DNA of 64,000 nucleotides from Adiantum capillus-veneris (Eukaryota; Streptophyta; Polypodiopsida; Polypodiales; Pteridaceae). The DNA lies in the NCBI GenBank assembly GCA_014529385.2, contig CM043969.1, positions 17,243,446 to 17,307,445 of the forward strand, read 5' to 3'. Of the stretch, positions 11,327 to 22,285 are shown one piece after another. The first letter of the stretch is position 1. The number at the start of each line of letters is the position of its first letter. Under the pieces are notes generated by a model that worked only from the letters and a program-made list of their open reading frames with translations, had not been told where the DNA came from and did not search any database. Made by a program: the position numbers and the translations under genes.

Positions 11327-11392
11327 ATGGTTTAATAAGGTCCTGACCTTAGGAGGATAAAAGTTGAGAAATGGGCACAAGTTGTATTACAA

Positions 11393-11881
11393 TTGGTATA
11401 TTGTGAAATGAGAATTTCCCTATCAATACAGGAAAATATCCGCCAAGCTTACCAAAAGTTTGTGATTTTCAACATCATGTTCGAGTCTGCTTGTAGCTCC
11501 CACAACTTTGTACTTCGCAAAAGCATCATGCAGTTGTTAGATTTAATGTTTTCCCCTCCTCCTAGTACATGGGGAATTGGTTGGTCACAGTTTGGCGGAA
11601 TTTTCCTGATTGATGCGGGACAGTTAGAAGGGTTGACACTCAGTTTAAAAAGACTCAAGTGGACAGAAACACTTCGGACCATCGAAGTTTTCTTCTTCAG
11701 TGGGACTGAAGATCCAGATCAGACCATTGTTGTAGATGGGGTAGAAGTGTCACAGAATCAGTGGGTCTATGATCAGGTAGCCACAGTAATATACCTAGGT
11801 AGGATCAGGACCATGAGGGTAGTCCCAAGGTTTAGGGAACCAAAAGACGTCTCTTTTTTGATCCCCTGTCAGACCCACTAG
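11393..11881 (+). CDS. Unrecognised 162-codon open frame, gypsy 1 leader
   Basis: The frame opens at 11393 and closes at 11881, between the primer site and gag. I do not recognise a domain. The C-terminal half has protein-like composition (for example QNQWVYDQVATVIYLGRIR). No counterpart is visible in gypsy 2, whose leader is missing. It may be an accessory frame of the element or a chance open frame. A 22-bp minisatellite starts 35 bp later. Confidence 0.3.
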   Translation: MVYCEMRISLSIQENIRQAYQKFVIFNIMFESACSSHNFVLRKSIMQLLDLMFSPPPSTWGIGWSQFGGIFLIDAGQLEGLTLSLKRLKWTETLRTIEVFFFSGTEDPDQTIVVDGVEVSQNQWVYDQVATVIYLGRIRTMRVVPRFREPKDVSFLIPCQTH

Positions 11882-11915
11882 TGGTAAAGAGGATGTTGAT
11901 TTAGGGAATCACACA

Positions 11916-12022
11916 TTGTATATAGCATGAGTCCATCTTGTATATAGTATGACTCCATCTTGTACATAGTATGAGTCCATCTTGTATATAGTATGAGTCC
12001 ATCTTGTACATAGTATGAGTCA
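11916..12022 (+). repeat. 22-bp minisatellite, five units
   Basis: Units of TTGTATATAGTATGAGTCCATC begin at 11916, 11938, 11960, 11982 and 12004. They alternate TATA and TACA at the same position. Confidence 0.93.
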
Positions 12023-12235
12023 GCGTTGTATCAACCTTTGTATATACCATGGTTTTATGACATGCTTGTGTAGTTTAATTGAGATGGTGATGATGATTGT
12101 CAGATTTCTGTTTTCAGTGTTTTAAAAGTATATAGATTAGAGAACTTGCATGACAAAACAAAAGCAGTGTAATCACTAAAATATTTTCATTAATTACAAA
12201 CTCAGGGAAATGCAAAAAGTCTCTATACTCCCACC

Positions 12236-13197
12236 CAGGAAAAGAAACTACTGTTAAAACAAGTTCAACTCCCAACTTTCAAGGGAGAAGGAACCAACTT
12301 AGAACGTGATGCCGAAGCATGGCTCGATGCCATCGATGATTATTTCTTGGCAGCAGGAACTGCTTCAGAAAATCAGGCAATGTTAGGAATGTTTCGACTC
12401 ACCGGAGATGCCAACTCTGGTGGAAACAATACTGTAGAGATAATCCTTCCATTAGTCCCTCTTGGGAAAGAATGAAGCAGGCAATGAAAGAAAGATAACT
12501 TCCTCCAGCTCACCAAGCTATCAAAATGAATGAGTTCTTCTCCCTCAAATAGTTAGGGCTTACTTTGGAAGAGTATTACACCGAATATGTGTCTTTACGA
12601 CGTTACGCACCACCAATGACTATGGAACAACAGATTTCTCGTTTCTGTCAGTGTCTAAACAAACCCTTGAGTAACCGCTTGGAAGCTATGAGACCCACCT
12701 CTATTCAAGATGCTCTTCTAAGAGCTAAACCACTTGCAGATGAAGGAAACCCCCCTGCCAGGAGCTATTACAACTACAATAACTTTAGAGGAAGAGCAAG
12801 GGGGAATATAATCAAGGAGGTCAACGGAGGGCAATGTCAGTTGCTGCATCCAGTATATAATAGACCTTTCCGAACATCAGATGCTATGGATGCAATAGCA
12901 TGGGACACTACAGGAGTCAATGTCCTGAGGGGCAAAATCCTCAAGTTGCTTCCGGAACCACTCCTCAGACTCAGATAGAACAAGGAAATAATCAAAGAGG
13001 TAGAGGCAATAGAGGACGAGGCAAAGGAAGAGGTAGAGGAGCCAGAGCTTATGCTACAGTAGGAGAGCCTACCTTGCTGGATGACGAAGATGAAAGAGCT
13101 ACTCTTTTTGCCGCTATTGATAACCCTGGAGCTCGACAACAGTATGCTGTCATCCAAACCACTGCAAACAGAGAAGGTGAAAAATTGAACTACTTAT
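12236..13197 (+). pseudogene. Gypsy 1 gag, frameshifted
   Basis: The start region reads QEKKLLLKQVQLPTFKGEG, then ERDAEAWLDAIDDYF and MFRLTGDA, the conserved front of a plant gypsy Gag domain and closely similar to gypsy 2 at about 48473-48650. Frameshifts fall after 12415. The frame resumes at 12565 (EEYYTEYVSLRRYAPPM). A complete zinc knuckle, CYGCNSMGHYRSQC, lies at 12882-12923 in another frame, followed by an Arg-Gly-rich linker (RGRGNRGRGKGRGRG). Gag would assemble the cytoplasmic particle. The frame closes with TAG at 13197, where the protease frame overlaps it. Confidence 0.85.
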
Positions 13198-13552
13198 AGA
13201 TTGTGGCAGCACACACTCTTTTCTCTCCCCTAAATGTTTAAGGAAACTTAAATTGAACCAATATCCCACTAAGAAATTAGTAGTAGAACTAGCCAATGGG
13301 AAAGAGGTTAGATCTCAATTTATAGCTGGGGAAGTTGAGTTTGAACTAGGGGAAACCCTGACTTCATCCTACTTTCGAACTCTACCAGTAGAAATCTATG
13401 ATGGTATTCTAGGAATGGATTGGTTAATAAAAAATCAAGCCCAAATTCATTGTTCTCAAGGGAACTTAACCTTCAAAAATCACTTAGGTGAAGAAACATT
13501 AGTACAAGGATTAAATGGGAAACCTAAGGCTCATTTAGTCAAGGCTAGTTAA
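13184..13552 (+). pseudogene. Gypsy 1 aspartic protease
   Basis: In the frame overlapping the gag stop, LLIDCGSTHSF carries the catalytic Asp at 13199-13201, but the residue after it is Cys where the D-S/T-G motif normally has Ser or Thr. The fold continues through VVELANGKEV to the second-half signature ILGMDWLIKNQAQIHC. It ends with a TAG at 13550. The frame change between gag and protease may be mutation, given the general decay, or a relic of programmed frameshifting. Gypsy 2 has lost this junction, so it cannot decide. Confidence 0.75.
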
Positions 13553-13610
13553 CTTTTGAAGGGGTTACGTAAAGGGCAACAGATCTTTGTAGTAAAACTT
13601 AATAAGGCAG

Positions 13611-16418
13611 ATGATTCAAGGGACAACACAACTCCAGAATGTCTTAAAGAATTTTCGGATGTTTCTGGAAGATCTTTCGAATTTACCTTCTCCCAGGGAT
13701 ATAGACCACGAAATCGAAACCTTCCCAGGTAGTGAACCAATTTCAAAAAAACCCTACAAAATGTCCCTCCCTGAAGCTATTGAATTAAAAGAACAGCTTC
13801 GTCAGCTTATTGAATAGGGATTCATAAGACCAAGAATTTCACCTTGGGGAGTGCCTGTTCTATTCCAAAAGAAGAAGGATGGATCTTTACGTCTATGCAT
13901 TGATTATAGGGGGCTTAACCAGGTATCAGTAAAGAATAAGTACCCCATTCCTCGTATCGATGAATTGCTTGATAGGTTACATGGAGCCAGGTATTCACAA
14001 AAATTGATATCAGATCAGGTTACCATCAAATCCGGATTAAGGAGGCAGATATTTACAAAACTACTTTCAACACCCGGTATGGGCATTATGAGTTCATAGT
14101 GATGCCTTTTGGTCTTACGAATGCTACAGCTACTTTTAACCGTCTCATGCAGGATATATTCAGAGAATATCTGGATGATTTTGTGTTGGTATTTTTCGAT
14201 GACATCCTGGTATATTCTAAGGATGAAAAAGAGCATGAAGGCCATGTACATAAAGTACTTCATCTTCTATGCCAACATCAGTTATATGCCAAGATGAGTA
14301 AATGTGTGTTTTCCACGCCAGAAGTTAGTTATCTTAGTTTTATAATAAACCCTGAAGGAATTTCAATAGACCCCGCAAAAATTAAAGATATAATAGACTA
14401 GCCACAACCCAAAATGATCAGTGAGATTAGAGGATTTTTGGGCACTACAGGATGGTATAGAATCTTCGTCAAAGATTATGTGGTTATAGCCACACCCCTG
14501 ACACAGCTACTTAAAAAGACAGCCAAACTTACATGGGGAAAGGAACAGGAGGATTGTTTCTTCAAATTAAGAAAAAATCTCACATCAGCTCCTGTACTCA
14601 AACTTCCTGACTTCACTCAAGAATTTGAAGTAGTAACAGATGCCAGCGGTCTTGCTATAGGAGGAGTCTTAAACCAAGCAGGCAGACCAGTCGCCTTTAC
14701 TTCGCAAAAATTAAGAATCCACGAGCTAAATTATCCAACTCATGATCTAGAACTCCTAACTATCATCCATGCCCTAAAACTCTGGAGGCACTATCTTCTA
14801 GGAGGGAAGTTCCAGTTAATCACCGATCATCAGAGTTTAAAATGGATTTTCTCACAAGCGACACTCAACATGAGGCAGAGAAGATGGATAGAACTCCTAC
14901 AGGAATATGACTTTGAAATAAAATATAAACTAGGGAAAGAGAATGTGGTTGCTGACGCTCTTAGCCGTAAGGTTTTTCTTGGGGCTATTTCCACAGTCAA
15001 CAATCCAATCCTAAACAAGGTTAAGGAAGCTTCACTAGAAGATAAGGTTTACCAAGAACTTCTGCAGGTTATCAAACAACAGAACCTAAAGGAGAAAGAG
15101 AAAAACAGAATCAAGGATTATTCACTTGAGGATGGGTTTCTTTATTATAAGTATCGTCTTTACATTCCTAAAAATCCAACATTAAAGGAGTTAATCCTTT
15201 ATGAAGGACACAACGCCCCAGTTGCCGGCCATCCTGGTTATGAAAAGACCCTTAATGCCATAAGAAAAATTTATTTCTGGCCAGGAATGAAAGGAGATAT
15301 ACTTCGCTACATCAGACAATGCCTATCCTGTCAAAGGATTAATGCTGAACGAGTAATGATGCCAGGGAAACTTCAACCTCCGGACATTCCTCAAATGAAG
15401 TGGGAACTCATTAGCATGGACTTTGTAACAGGCCTTCCCACTGTTCAAGGGAGTTACGACTCCATTATGGTGGTACTGGATATGCTAACTAAAGTCTCTC
15501 ACTTGATGCCTGTAAAAACAGCTTACACTGCATTAGACATAAGCCGTCTCTTTATCAAAGAGATCTTCAGATAATAGTCAGTGATAGAGATGCAAAATTC
15601 TGGAAAGTTTTATTTGAATCCTTAGGAACTCAGCTATGTTTCAGTACATCCTATCACCCTCAAACAGACGGCCAGACAGAAAGAGTGAATCAAGTTATTG
15701 AAGACATCCTTAGAGCCTATTGTGGTAGGGAACCCCGGAAATGGATCCAATTTCTTCCTCTGGTGGAATTCGCTTATAACTCTTCCTTTCATCAAAGCAT
15801 TGGGATGTCACCATTTAATGCTCTTTATGGGCATGAATGTATATCACCCCTAAACTTTTCTGACCCTACTACAAGAGTAGAAGCTTCAAAACAAATGTTG
15901 GAGGAGATGGATGCCCAAACCAAAGCCATAAGGCAAGACATTCAGGCAGCCAAGGACAACCAGAAACATTATGCTGATAAAAAACGGTCTGATTGGGTTT
16001 TCAAACAAGGAGATAAAGTATTACTAAGGGTTTGGCCAAAAAGAAGCACTCTATCCTTGGGAAAATACAAAAAACTAAGCCCCAGTTATTGTGGACCGTA
16101 TGAAGTGATTAAGTAATCAGTGATCAAGCTTATAAACTAAAGTTTCTTGAGCACCTCAAGGTCCATAATGTATTCCATATCAGTCTTCTAAAACCCTACA
16201 TCCCGAATCCAAATCACACTCTAGATGACGAACAGATTGTGATGCAGAAGCAAGGAATTCTTGAACTCCAACCAGATTGTATTCTTGACACTAGGGAAAG
16301 GAGTCTGAGAAACAGGGTTATCAGATAATATTTGATCAAATGGAAGGACTACCCCACCAAAGACGCCACCTGGGAGGATGAACTATCACTTTGCAAAGAT
16401 TTTCCCAATTTCGGTTGA
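13611..16418 (+). pseudogene. Gypsy 1 pol: RT, RNase H, integrase, chromodomain
   Basis: Reverse transcriptase begins DIDHEIETFPGSEPISKKPY, is cut by a TAG at 13815, continues [20 protein letters not shown], is frameshifted near 14000, and resumes with the catalytic block [11 protein letters not shown] near 14190. A TAG lies at 14399. The frame 14414-15574 holds RNase H (VVTDASGLAIGG near 14635, then TDHQSLKWIF) and the integrase zinc finger (H, H, then CLSCQR near 15320) with the first catalytic Asp in SMDFVTGLP. Small deletions near 15571 remove the LHGLPK-equivalent. The core resumes with VSDRDAKF and [10 protein letters not shown] (third acidic residue). The tail ends LIKWKDYPTKDATWEDE, a chromodomain-like module. 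Confidence 0.9.
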
Positions 16419-16453
16419 GATGAGGACATCTCAATTCCTTAAGTTGGGGTGAT

Positions 16454-16858
16454 TGCAAGGTTTGCAGCTTTCGAAACCTTAAAGATTGTACAAAGCTTGC
16501 AAAATTTAATGGAAAACCACTGTGGAAGGATTCAAACACGGCTAATCTTGGTATTTTTGGAATTCAGGAATCCACCAACGGCTGTGCCCTTACATATGTT
16601 AGGGGGAAAAAAGCGTTGGTTAAGGAAAATCAAAAATCTAAAGGATGAAGCTATAGGGCCAGAAAATTTTTAATGGTCTCGTTTCCATTGCGAGACAGGA
16701 CTAGGTCTCTTTCTAGGGCTATAAACCTAAACCATTGTCAATGGTAAGGGTGAATTCCCTGGAAATTTTTCTTGTTTAAGGACTCTGACTTAGTAGGCCT
16801 AGAGACCTGTCAATGGTACCATCCCGTTTTTGGTGTCGGCGGGATTGGGGACCTTATA
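16454..16858 (+). repeat. 3' LTR of gypsy 1, internally deleted to 405 bp
   Basis: The first 110 bp match 7315-7425 and the last 290 bp match 11021-11312. The join reads GGAAT-TCA-GGAATCC, so the deletion ends lie at two GGAAT copies with three filler bases. TATA box, tandem array and leader exon are all lost. It is followed by the TCAAT target duplication. Confidence 0.88.
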
Positions 16859-16991
16859 TCAATTCTTTTGAACATCCATGATACATACATATATTTTAAG
16901 TGACCGCTATGAGCCCACTACGCAATATCCCTCTTTATAGCAATAGGAAAACAAATGTGATCAACATATGGCATAGTGGTTCCCATGTATA

Positions 16992-17178
16992 TGAAGGAGT
17001 ACGAGCGGAAGTGCGACGCGAGAGAGAGTGTGAGAAGAAGAGCACGACAATATGGTGAACTCGCTCTACTGTAATGTGTAGAGCATAGTGAGTTCTTATT
17101 AGGTTTTTACAAAAGAATATGTGTACATACCTGGCGGCCCGCCCACTTACCTGGGCGACCACATTGGGCTACTATACA
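16992..17178 (-). repeat. 3' LTR of minus-strand copia
   Basis: Matches 22286-22477 through the block from GAAGGAGTACGAGCGGAAGT to the AT-rich start. The end near 17165-17178 has a short deletion compared with the other LTR. It is preceded on the plus strand by GTATA. Confidence 0.85.
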
Positions 17179-17227
17179 AGCCAATATACAAGAGATGTAG
17201 AGAAGTGATGTACTACCCTACACCTAA

Positions 17228-18262
17228 CTACTTGCGAAAATGCGCAAAGCTCTCTAAGGAAAGTCCTTTTGTAAGTAGATCAGCAGGATTTTCTGTGGTG
17301 TGAACTTTGACAAGCTGAAGTTGCTTATCCTCGAGCATTTCCCTGATGAAATGATACTTCACATCCACATGCTTTGTCTTTGAGTGATAAATTGGATTGC
17401 GAGCCAATTGTATAGCACTTTGACTATCACAATATAACACAGGCATCTCTTCTTTGATTCCCAAATCTGTTACTAGTCGATTAAGCCAAATTGATTCTTT
17501 GCATGCCTCTGATGCTGCAACATATTCAGCCTCTGTAGTAGACTGAGTAACACAATCTTGTAATCTAGAACGCCATGATACTGCTCCACCAGCCAATGTA
17601 AAGACATACCCTGATGTAGACCTTCGGTTGTCTAAGTCACCTGCATAATCTGAGTCTGTATAACCCTTTACACTTACCTCCTGACTCTCATAGCATATAT
17701 GCATACTCTTTGTAGCTTTTAGGTATCTCAATATTCCTTTCACTGCCTCCCAATGTTTCTTGCCTGGGTTTGACATGTATCGACTTACTACTCCCACTGC
17801 AAATGCAATGTCTGGGCGAGTAGCAATCATTGCATACATCAAACTACCCACTGCAGACGCATATGGAATCTTATCCATTTCAGCCTGTTCTTCCTCAGAC
17901 ACAGGACAATCTTGTTTGCTAAGTTTCACATATGGTGGCAATGGAACACTCAGTGCCTTTCCCTTCTCCATATTGAAACGTTGCAAAACCTTGTCAATAT
18001 ACTCTGTTTGAGATAACCAAATCAACTTCTTTGATCTGTCTCTCTCAATGCGCATACCAAGTATATGAATTGCCTCACCCATGTCTTTCATGTCAAACGA
18101 TTTTGCCATCTTTGACTTCAAAGCTAAAATTTCTTCCAAGTGCTTGCCAGCAATCAACATGTCATCCACATACAAAATAAGGATCAGCCAACTACCATCC
18201 TTAGCCTTCTTTGTATATAGACAGTGATCGAACTCACTACGTTTGTAGCCTTGAGAAAGCAT
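17228..18262 (-). CDS. Copia RT C-terminus and RNase H (frame 2 of gag-pol)
   Basis: Continues the polyprotein after a one-base frameshift. It opens MLSQGYKRSEFDHCLY, carries the reverse transcriptase catalytic motif ILYVDDML near 18160, then the RNase H signature KGYTDSDYAGDLDNRRSTSG near 17650 and TTEAEYVAASEACKE near 17530. It ends with the usual copia tail (KTKHVDVKYHFIRE, then ENPADLLTKGLS). RT and RNase H copy the element RNA into DNA in the cytoplasmic particle. Length and motifs are complete. Only the missing base at the junction would prevent one continuous polyprotein. Confidence 0.92.
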   Translation of the reverse strand: MLSQGYKRSEFDHCLYTKKAKDGSWLILILYVDDMLIAGKHLEEILALKSKMAKSFDMKDMGEAIHILGMRIERDRSKKLIWLSQTEYIDKVLQRFNMEKGKALSVPLPPYVKLSKQDCPVSEEEQAEMDKIPYASAVGSLMYAMIATRPDIAFAVGVVSRYMSNPGKKHWEAVKGILRYLKATKSMHICYESQEVSVKGYTDSDYAGDLDNRRSTSGYVFTLAGGAVSWRSRLQDCVTQSTTEAEYVAASEACKESIWLNRLVTDLGIKEEMPVLYCDSQSAIQLARNPIYHSKTKHVDVKYHFIREMLEDKQLQLVKVHTTENPADLLTKGLSLESFAHFRK

Positions 18263-21189
18263 AAACGGAATTTATGGTACCATGCCCTCGGTGAATGTTT
18301 TAAGCCATAAAGACTCTTTAACAACTGGCATACCCAATCTTCCTTGCCTTTCTCAACAAACCCTTCTAGCTGCTGCACGTAAATTTCCACATCTAAATCA
18401 CCATGCAAGAACGCTGTCTTGACATCCATTTGGTGCAACACCAAATCTAATATGGCAACCAATGCAAGAAAGCATCTCAATGTAGTCATCTTAACCACCG
18501 GAGAGAAGACTTCATCAAAGTCAATGCCTTGTTCTTGCTTAAAGCCCTTGTCAACAAGCCTTGCTTTGTACTTTGGCTGACTATCATGAGCGGTGATCTT
18601 ATACCTGTAAACCCATTTAAAGGGTAGAGCCTTTTTGCCATGTGGTAATTTAACTAGCTTCCATGTCTTGTTTTTATGCAGAGCTGTCATCTCTGACTGC
18701 ATGGCCAATTGCCAATTCCCGGAGTCCTTCATTTGCACTGCTTCCTTGTAACATGAAGGCTCATTGCAATCAGTCAACATGACATACTTCATAGATGGAA
18801 CAAACCTATCAGGAGGTCGCGTGACACGTCCAGAGCTACGCACAATAGGTGGCTCAGGCTCAGCCACAACCTGTGGTTCCAATCTATCATGTCCTTGCTC
18901 CTCTTGAGCCCTGACATTTTGTCTTGCACGTGCAGGTCCATCTTCTTGGAAGACAACTCTTCTAATCTCCTCAACCCTCTCTGGTTTAGAATGATATTTG
19001 GATTCATTAAAGTGAACATCATTGCTGCGGACAACCTTTCTGGATTCGGGATCCCAAAGTCTGTACCCCATCTCACCAGAATTACCATAGCCTAGAAAGA
19101 TGCACTTTCTACTCTTTGGCTCAAGTTTGTTCCTAAATTCCTTTGCAATGTGAGTATATGCCTCACAGCCAAAGACTCTGAGATGCTTGTATGAGGGCAC
19201 CTTGCCTGACCATACCATCTCTGCCACTAAATCCTTCTGCAAAACCTTACTAGGAGATCTATTTATAAGATGAACAGCTGTTGATACAGCTTCAGCCCAA
19301 AACCCATTTGGCAGTTGTGCATTAGACAACATACTTCTGACCTTCTGTTGTATGGTCCTATTCATCCTCTCAGCAACACCATTTTGAGGAGGATTGTAAG
19401 GAGCAGTAAGTTCACGTTTTATACCTTTTGACTCACAAAAGTCCTGAAAGGCCTTTGAAACGTACTCTCCACCATTGTCAGTGCGTAAGCATTTAAGCTT
19501 CTTGCCACTCTGATTCTCCACAAGTGTCACAAACGTTTTAAAAACACTAAACGCTTCATCCTTGTGCTTGAGAAAGTAAACCCATACTTTCCTCGAGTAA
19601 TCATCTATATATGTCATAAAGTAAGAAGCTCCCCCTAGAGATAGGTTAGGCATAGGTCCACACAAATCACTATGAACAAGTGCCAACTGTGTATCTCTTC
19701 TACTGCTTCTATGCTTATGTGGCTGCTGTGTTTGCTTACCATACAGAAAATGTTCACAGAATTCAAAATCATTAAATGAAAAGCCAGGAAAATAACCAGA
19801 ACGAGACAAGATTTCCATTCCCTTCTTGGACATATGTCCTAACCGGCTATGCCACAAAGAAACGTTCGGCTGCTCGGTTACATTGATTACATTTTTAGAG
19901 ACATTTGATACATAAATCATGTAAAGTCCTCCAGACTTTACTCCATGTGCTACTGTCATAGAGCCCTTGGATATCTTCCACATGTTCTGTCCAAAAGTGG
20001 TGACGTAGCCAGCATCATCAAGTAAACCTGTGCTGATCAAGCTCTTTGTAATTGCGGGAACATGTCTCACATTCTTCAGCGTGAAAGAAGAGCCATTCTG
20101 AAACTTCAATTGTACATCTCCAACACCTAAGATCTCACATGTCTGCCCATTGCCTAGCCGAACATGATCTTTAGTGGTCACATAAGAAGTAAACCACTCC
20201 TTGTTTGGAGACACATGAAGTGATGCCCCTGAGTCTATAATCCAGTCACTCAGTGCATTTCCATCAGATGCTGTAAGAAGAGCTGAGTCCATTGTATTCT
20301 TCAAGAAGTAGATGTCTCCTGACACTAGACTGTCATCCACTGCAACAGTGTTTGTCACATTTATTTCTTGAATCTTCACTGAGGACTTGTTCTTCTCACC
20401 ATGGTCTTCAACTTTCTCTTTGCCTTTTTCTGCTTTCCATTCTTTGCAGTCTCTTTTCATGTGACCCTTCTTGCCACAATGGTAGCATTCTATGTCACTC
20501 TTGCCTTTAGCACTGCGGGACTTGCTACGAGACTGATTCCTCTTTCCACCTTTGTACTTTTCTTTGGTCCTTCCCCTGACAACTAAGGCTATTCCTTTGC
20601 CTTTGTCCAGTGTCTTTCTATTGATTTCTTCAGTAAGCAGACTTCCTTCTACACCTGCTATGTTCAAACCATCTGGAGGTGCAGAATTACTCAAAGCTGT
20701 GCGAAAAGTGTCCCAACTTTCCGGCAATGTGATCAACAGGAACATAGCTCTAACAGGTTCATCAAACTTGACACCTTGAGCTGACAACTGACTATAGATT
20801 GTGTTGAATTCATTCAGATGATTGGACATAGGTGTCCCTTCTTTCATCTTCAAGTCAACAAGCTTCTTAAGCCAGTATACCTGTGAAGCTGCACTCTGCT
20901 TCTCATAAAGATCACTCAGCTTTAACCATGCTTGATAAGCCGACATCTCGTCTGTTACATTGAAGTAAACGCTTTCTGCCAAAGTCAGCATAATGGTAGA
21001 AAGTGCCAATTCATCCATTTCGCTCCATTCATCTTCGTCCATATCTTCTGGTTTTATCCCCTTGAGCTTTATAGGTTTTATCTGCTTCTTTTGTACCAAC
21101 ACGTGCCAAATCTGCTTCTTCCACAATGGGAAATTGGTTCCATCCAGCTTCTTGATATTGTAAAGAGCAGTGTCCACTGATCCAGCCAT
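18184..21189 (-). CDS. Copia gag-protease-integrase-RT polyprotein (frame 1)
   Basis: Opens MAGSVDTALYNIKKLDGTNF, a typical copia Gag start with a G-T-N-F/Y motif. Rough residue positions: Gag 1-230, zinc knuckle CYHCGKKGHMKRDC near 236-249, protease WIIDSGASLHVSPN near 315, gag_pre-integrase WHSRLGHMSKKGME near 445, integrase core with LVHSDLCGP near 505, LRTDNGGEY near 570 and NGVAERMNRTIQ near 600, then reverse transcriptase from KWVYRYK near 860. All catalytic residues seen are intact. The frame is lost at about residue 980 (near 18250) by a one-base change and runs on as an unrelated 20-residue tail. Confidence 0.93.
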   Translation of the reverse strand: MAGSVDTALYNIKKLDGTNFPLWKKQIWHVLVQKKQIKPIKLKGIKPEDMDEDEWSEMDELALSTIMLTLAESVYFNVTDEMSAYQAWLKLSDLYEKQSAASQVYWLKKLVDLKMKEGTPMSNHLNEFNTIYSQLSAQGVKFDEPVRAMFLLITLPESWDTFRTALSNSAPPDGLNIAGVEGSLLTEEINRKTLDKGKGIALVVRGRTKEKYKGGKRNQSRSKSRSAKGKSDIECYHCGKKGHMKRDCKEWKAEKGKEKVEDHGEKNKSSVKIQEINVTNTVAVDDSLVSGDIYFLKNTMDSALLTASDGNALSDWIIDSGASLHVSPNKEWFTSYVTTKDHVRLGNGQTCEILGVGDVQLKFQNGSSFTLKNVRHVPAITKSLISTGLLDDAGYVTTFGQNMWKISKGSMTVAHGVKSGGLYMIYVSNVSKNVINVTEQPNVSLWHSRLGHMSKKGMEILSRSGYFPGFSFNDFEFCEHFLYGKQTQQPHKHRSSRRDTQLALVHSDLCGPMPNLSLGGASYFMTYIDDYSRKVWVYFLKHKDEAFSVFKTFVTLVENQSGKKLKCLRTDNGGEYVSKAFQDFCESKGIKRELTAPYNPPQNGVAERMNRTIQQKVRSMLSNAQLPNGFWAEAVSTAVHLINRSPSKVLQKDLVAEMVWSGKVPSYKHLRVFGCEAYTHIAKEFRNKLEPKSRKCIFLGYGNSGEMGYRLWDPESRKVVRSNDVHFNESKYHSKPERVEEIRRVVFQEDGPARARQNVRAQEEQGHDRLEPQVVAEPEPPIVRSSGRVTRPPDRFVPSMKYVMLTDCNEPSCYKEAVQMKDSGNWQLAMQSEMTALHKNKTWKLVKLPHGKKALPFKWVYRYKITAHDSQPKYKARLVDKGFKQEQGIDFDEVFSPVVKMTTLRCFLALVAILDLVLHQMDVKTAFLHGDLDVEIYVQQLEGFVEKGKEDWVCQLLKSLYGLKHSPRAWYHKFRLCFLKATNVVSSITVYIQRRLRMVVG

Positions 21190-22285
21190 AGCTACGCTTC
21201 ACAGTAGTTTACTTTCCTGGGAAAAATTCGGCAGAGTTTCCCCTGTAAACTGACCTCTGAACCAATATCAACCTGTCAAATGAACCAAGAAAGCTTCAGA
21301 TTCTGCATAAATTTCGGCAGAGTCTTCTTTGTAAAATGGCTCTAGTGTACTCAAAAACAGACCAAAAACAGCTCAAAAACACTGTCTCTCTAACACTGTA
21401 AGCTGTGGGTAAACCTGTCCTGCACCTGTACTGTCTCTGACTGTCCTGTCACTGTCCTGTAAGCATAGACTGCGACAATGCCTCAACGGCAGTAAAGCAA
21501 AGATGCAATCCCAACTGTCTAACTCACAGTCAATACATCCTAGCTGCCTATCTAAGGGTGCTCGAGGGATCGCTCCAAGACCTGTATCACCGTAAGAATC
21601 TCAACATTCGAGAATCCCCCAGCTCAATAAAACCTCACTCGACCCTCAACAAAGGCTGCAGTAAATCTAACAGTACATAGACTTCCCACAAAGTCATACA
21701 TCCACAAATTTCCCACTGTATGCTGTAACCACTGCGGCGGTTGTTTGCTGCGTGACTCACAGCCAACAAACCCTCAACAGACATACATCATCTCTGACAA
21801 TACATCCCATGTGGAAGTACCTGCAATGTCAGGATGAAATCTAGAATATCAAGCAGCAAACACAAGCTACCTGATGAACTAGTGGATGTCGCCTACAGAC
21901 TGTGTGTAGATGCGCCCGTGTCGTATGTGACACGCCTCCAAGAACTGTGAGCCGTCCTTCGATGTGTAGACAACCACAAATCAACACTCTGGGAGTGTCG
22001 ATATCCTCAGCACCTGCAGTCGTAGGCTGAAAACCCCAAATTTGCAGAGTCGGATCTGTACCCGTCGAGACCACGTAGTCGAAAATGGCCTGCGCAGACC
22101 TTTGTCGAAGCCGAACGGTGGTCGAGCTGACCTCAGAATGAAATTCTGAGAACACCGAGTCCTTCGGATGATCCCACAGGATTTGGGGCCGTGTCTTCGC
22201 CTGTCGAATTTCACTCCAATCTGAGCTGGTGACTCTAGCCTCCTGAAGTGCTGCCCCAAGCCTCGATCTGAGCTCTGATACCAGT
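21190..22285 (-). other. Untranslated leader of minus-strand copia
   Basis: About 1.1 kb between the primer site and the gag ATG. No open frame in it resembles a known domain. A leader this long is at the high end for a compact copia element. Confidence 0.6.

Larger units (their letters stand above)
7315..16858 (+). mobile_element. Ty3/gypsy chromovirus with 4-kb 5' LTR
   Basis: The element is bounded by a perfect 5-bp duplication TCAAT (7310-7314 and 16859-16863). Termini are TGTAAGGT at the start of the 5' LTR and ACCTTACA at its end. The primer site TGGTATCAGAGC (11315-11326) lies two bases inside. Domain order is gag, protease, reverse transcriptase, RNase H, integrase, chromodomain-like tail, which defines Ty3/gypsy chromoviruses. 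Stops and frameshifts interrupt every domain, so the copy is dead. The 3' LTR has lost about 3.6 kb. Confidence 0.93.

Noticed and set aside
13184-13210. Programmed frameshift between gag and protease
   Set aside because: The frames overlap here, but many other random frameshifts occur in this element, so it cannot be told from decay.
14015-14263. Antisense frames within gypsy and copia pol genes
   Set aside because: Shadows of the recognisable sense-strand domains.
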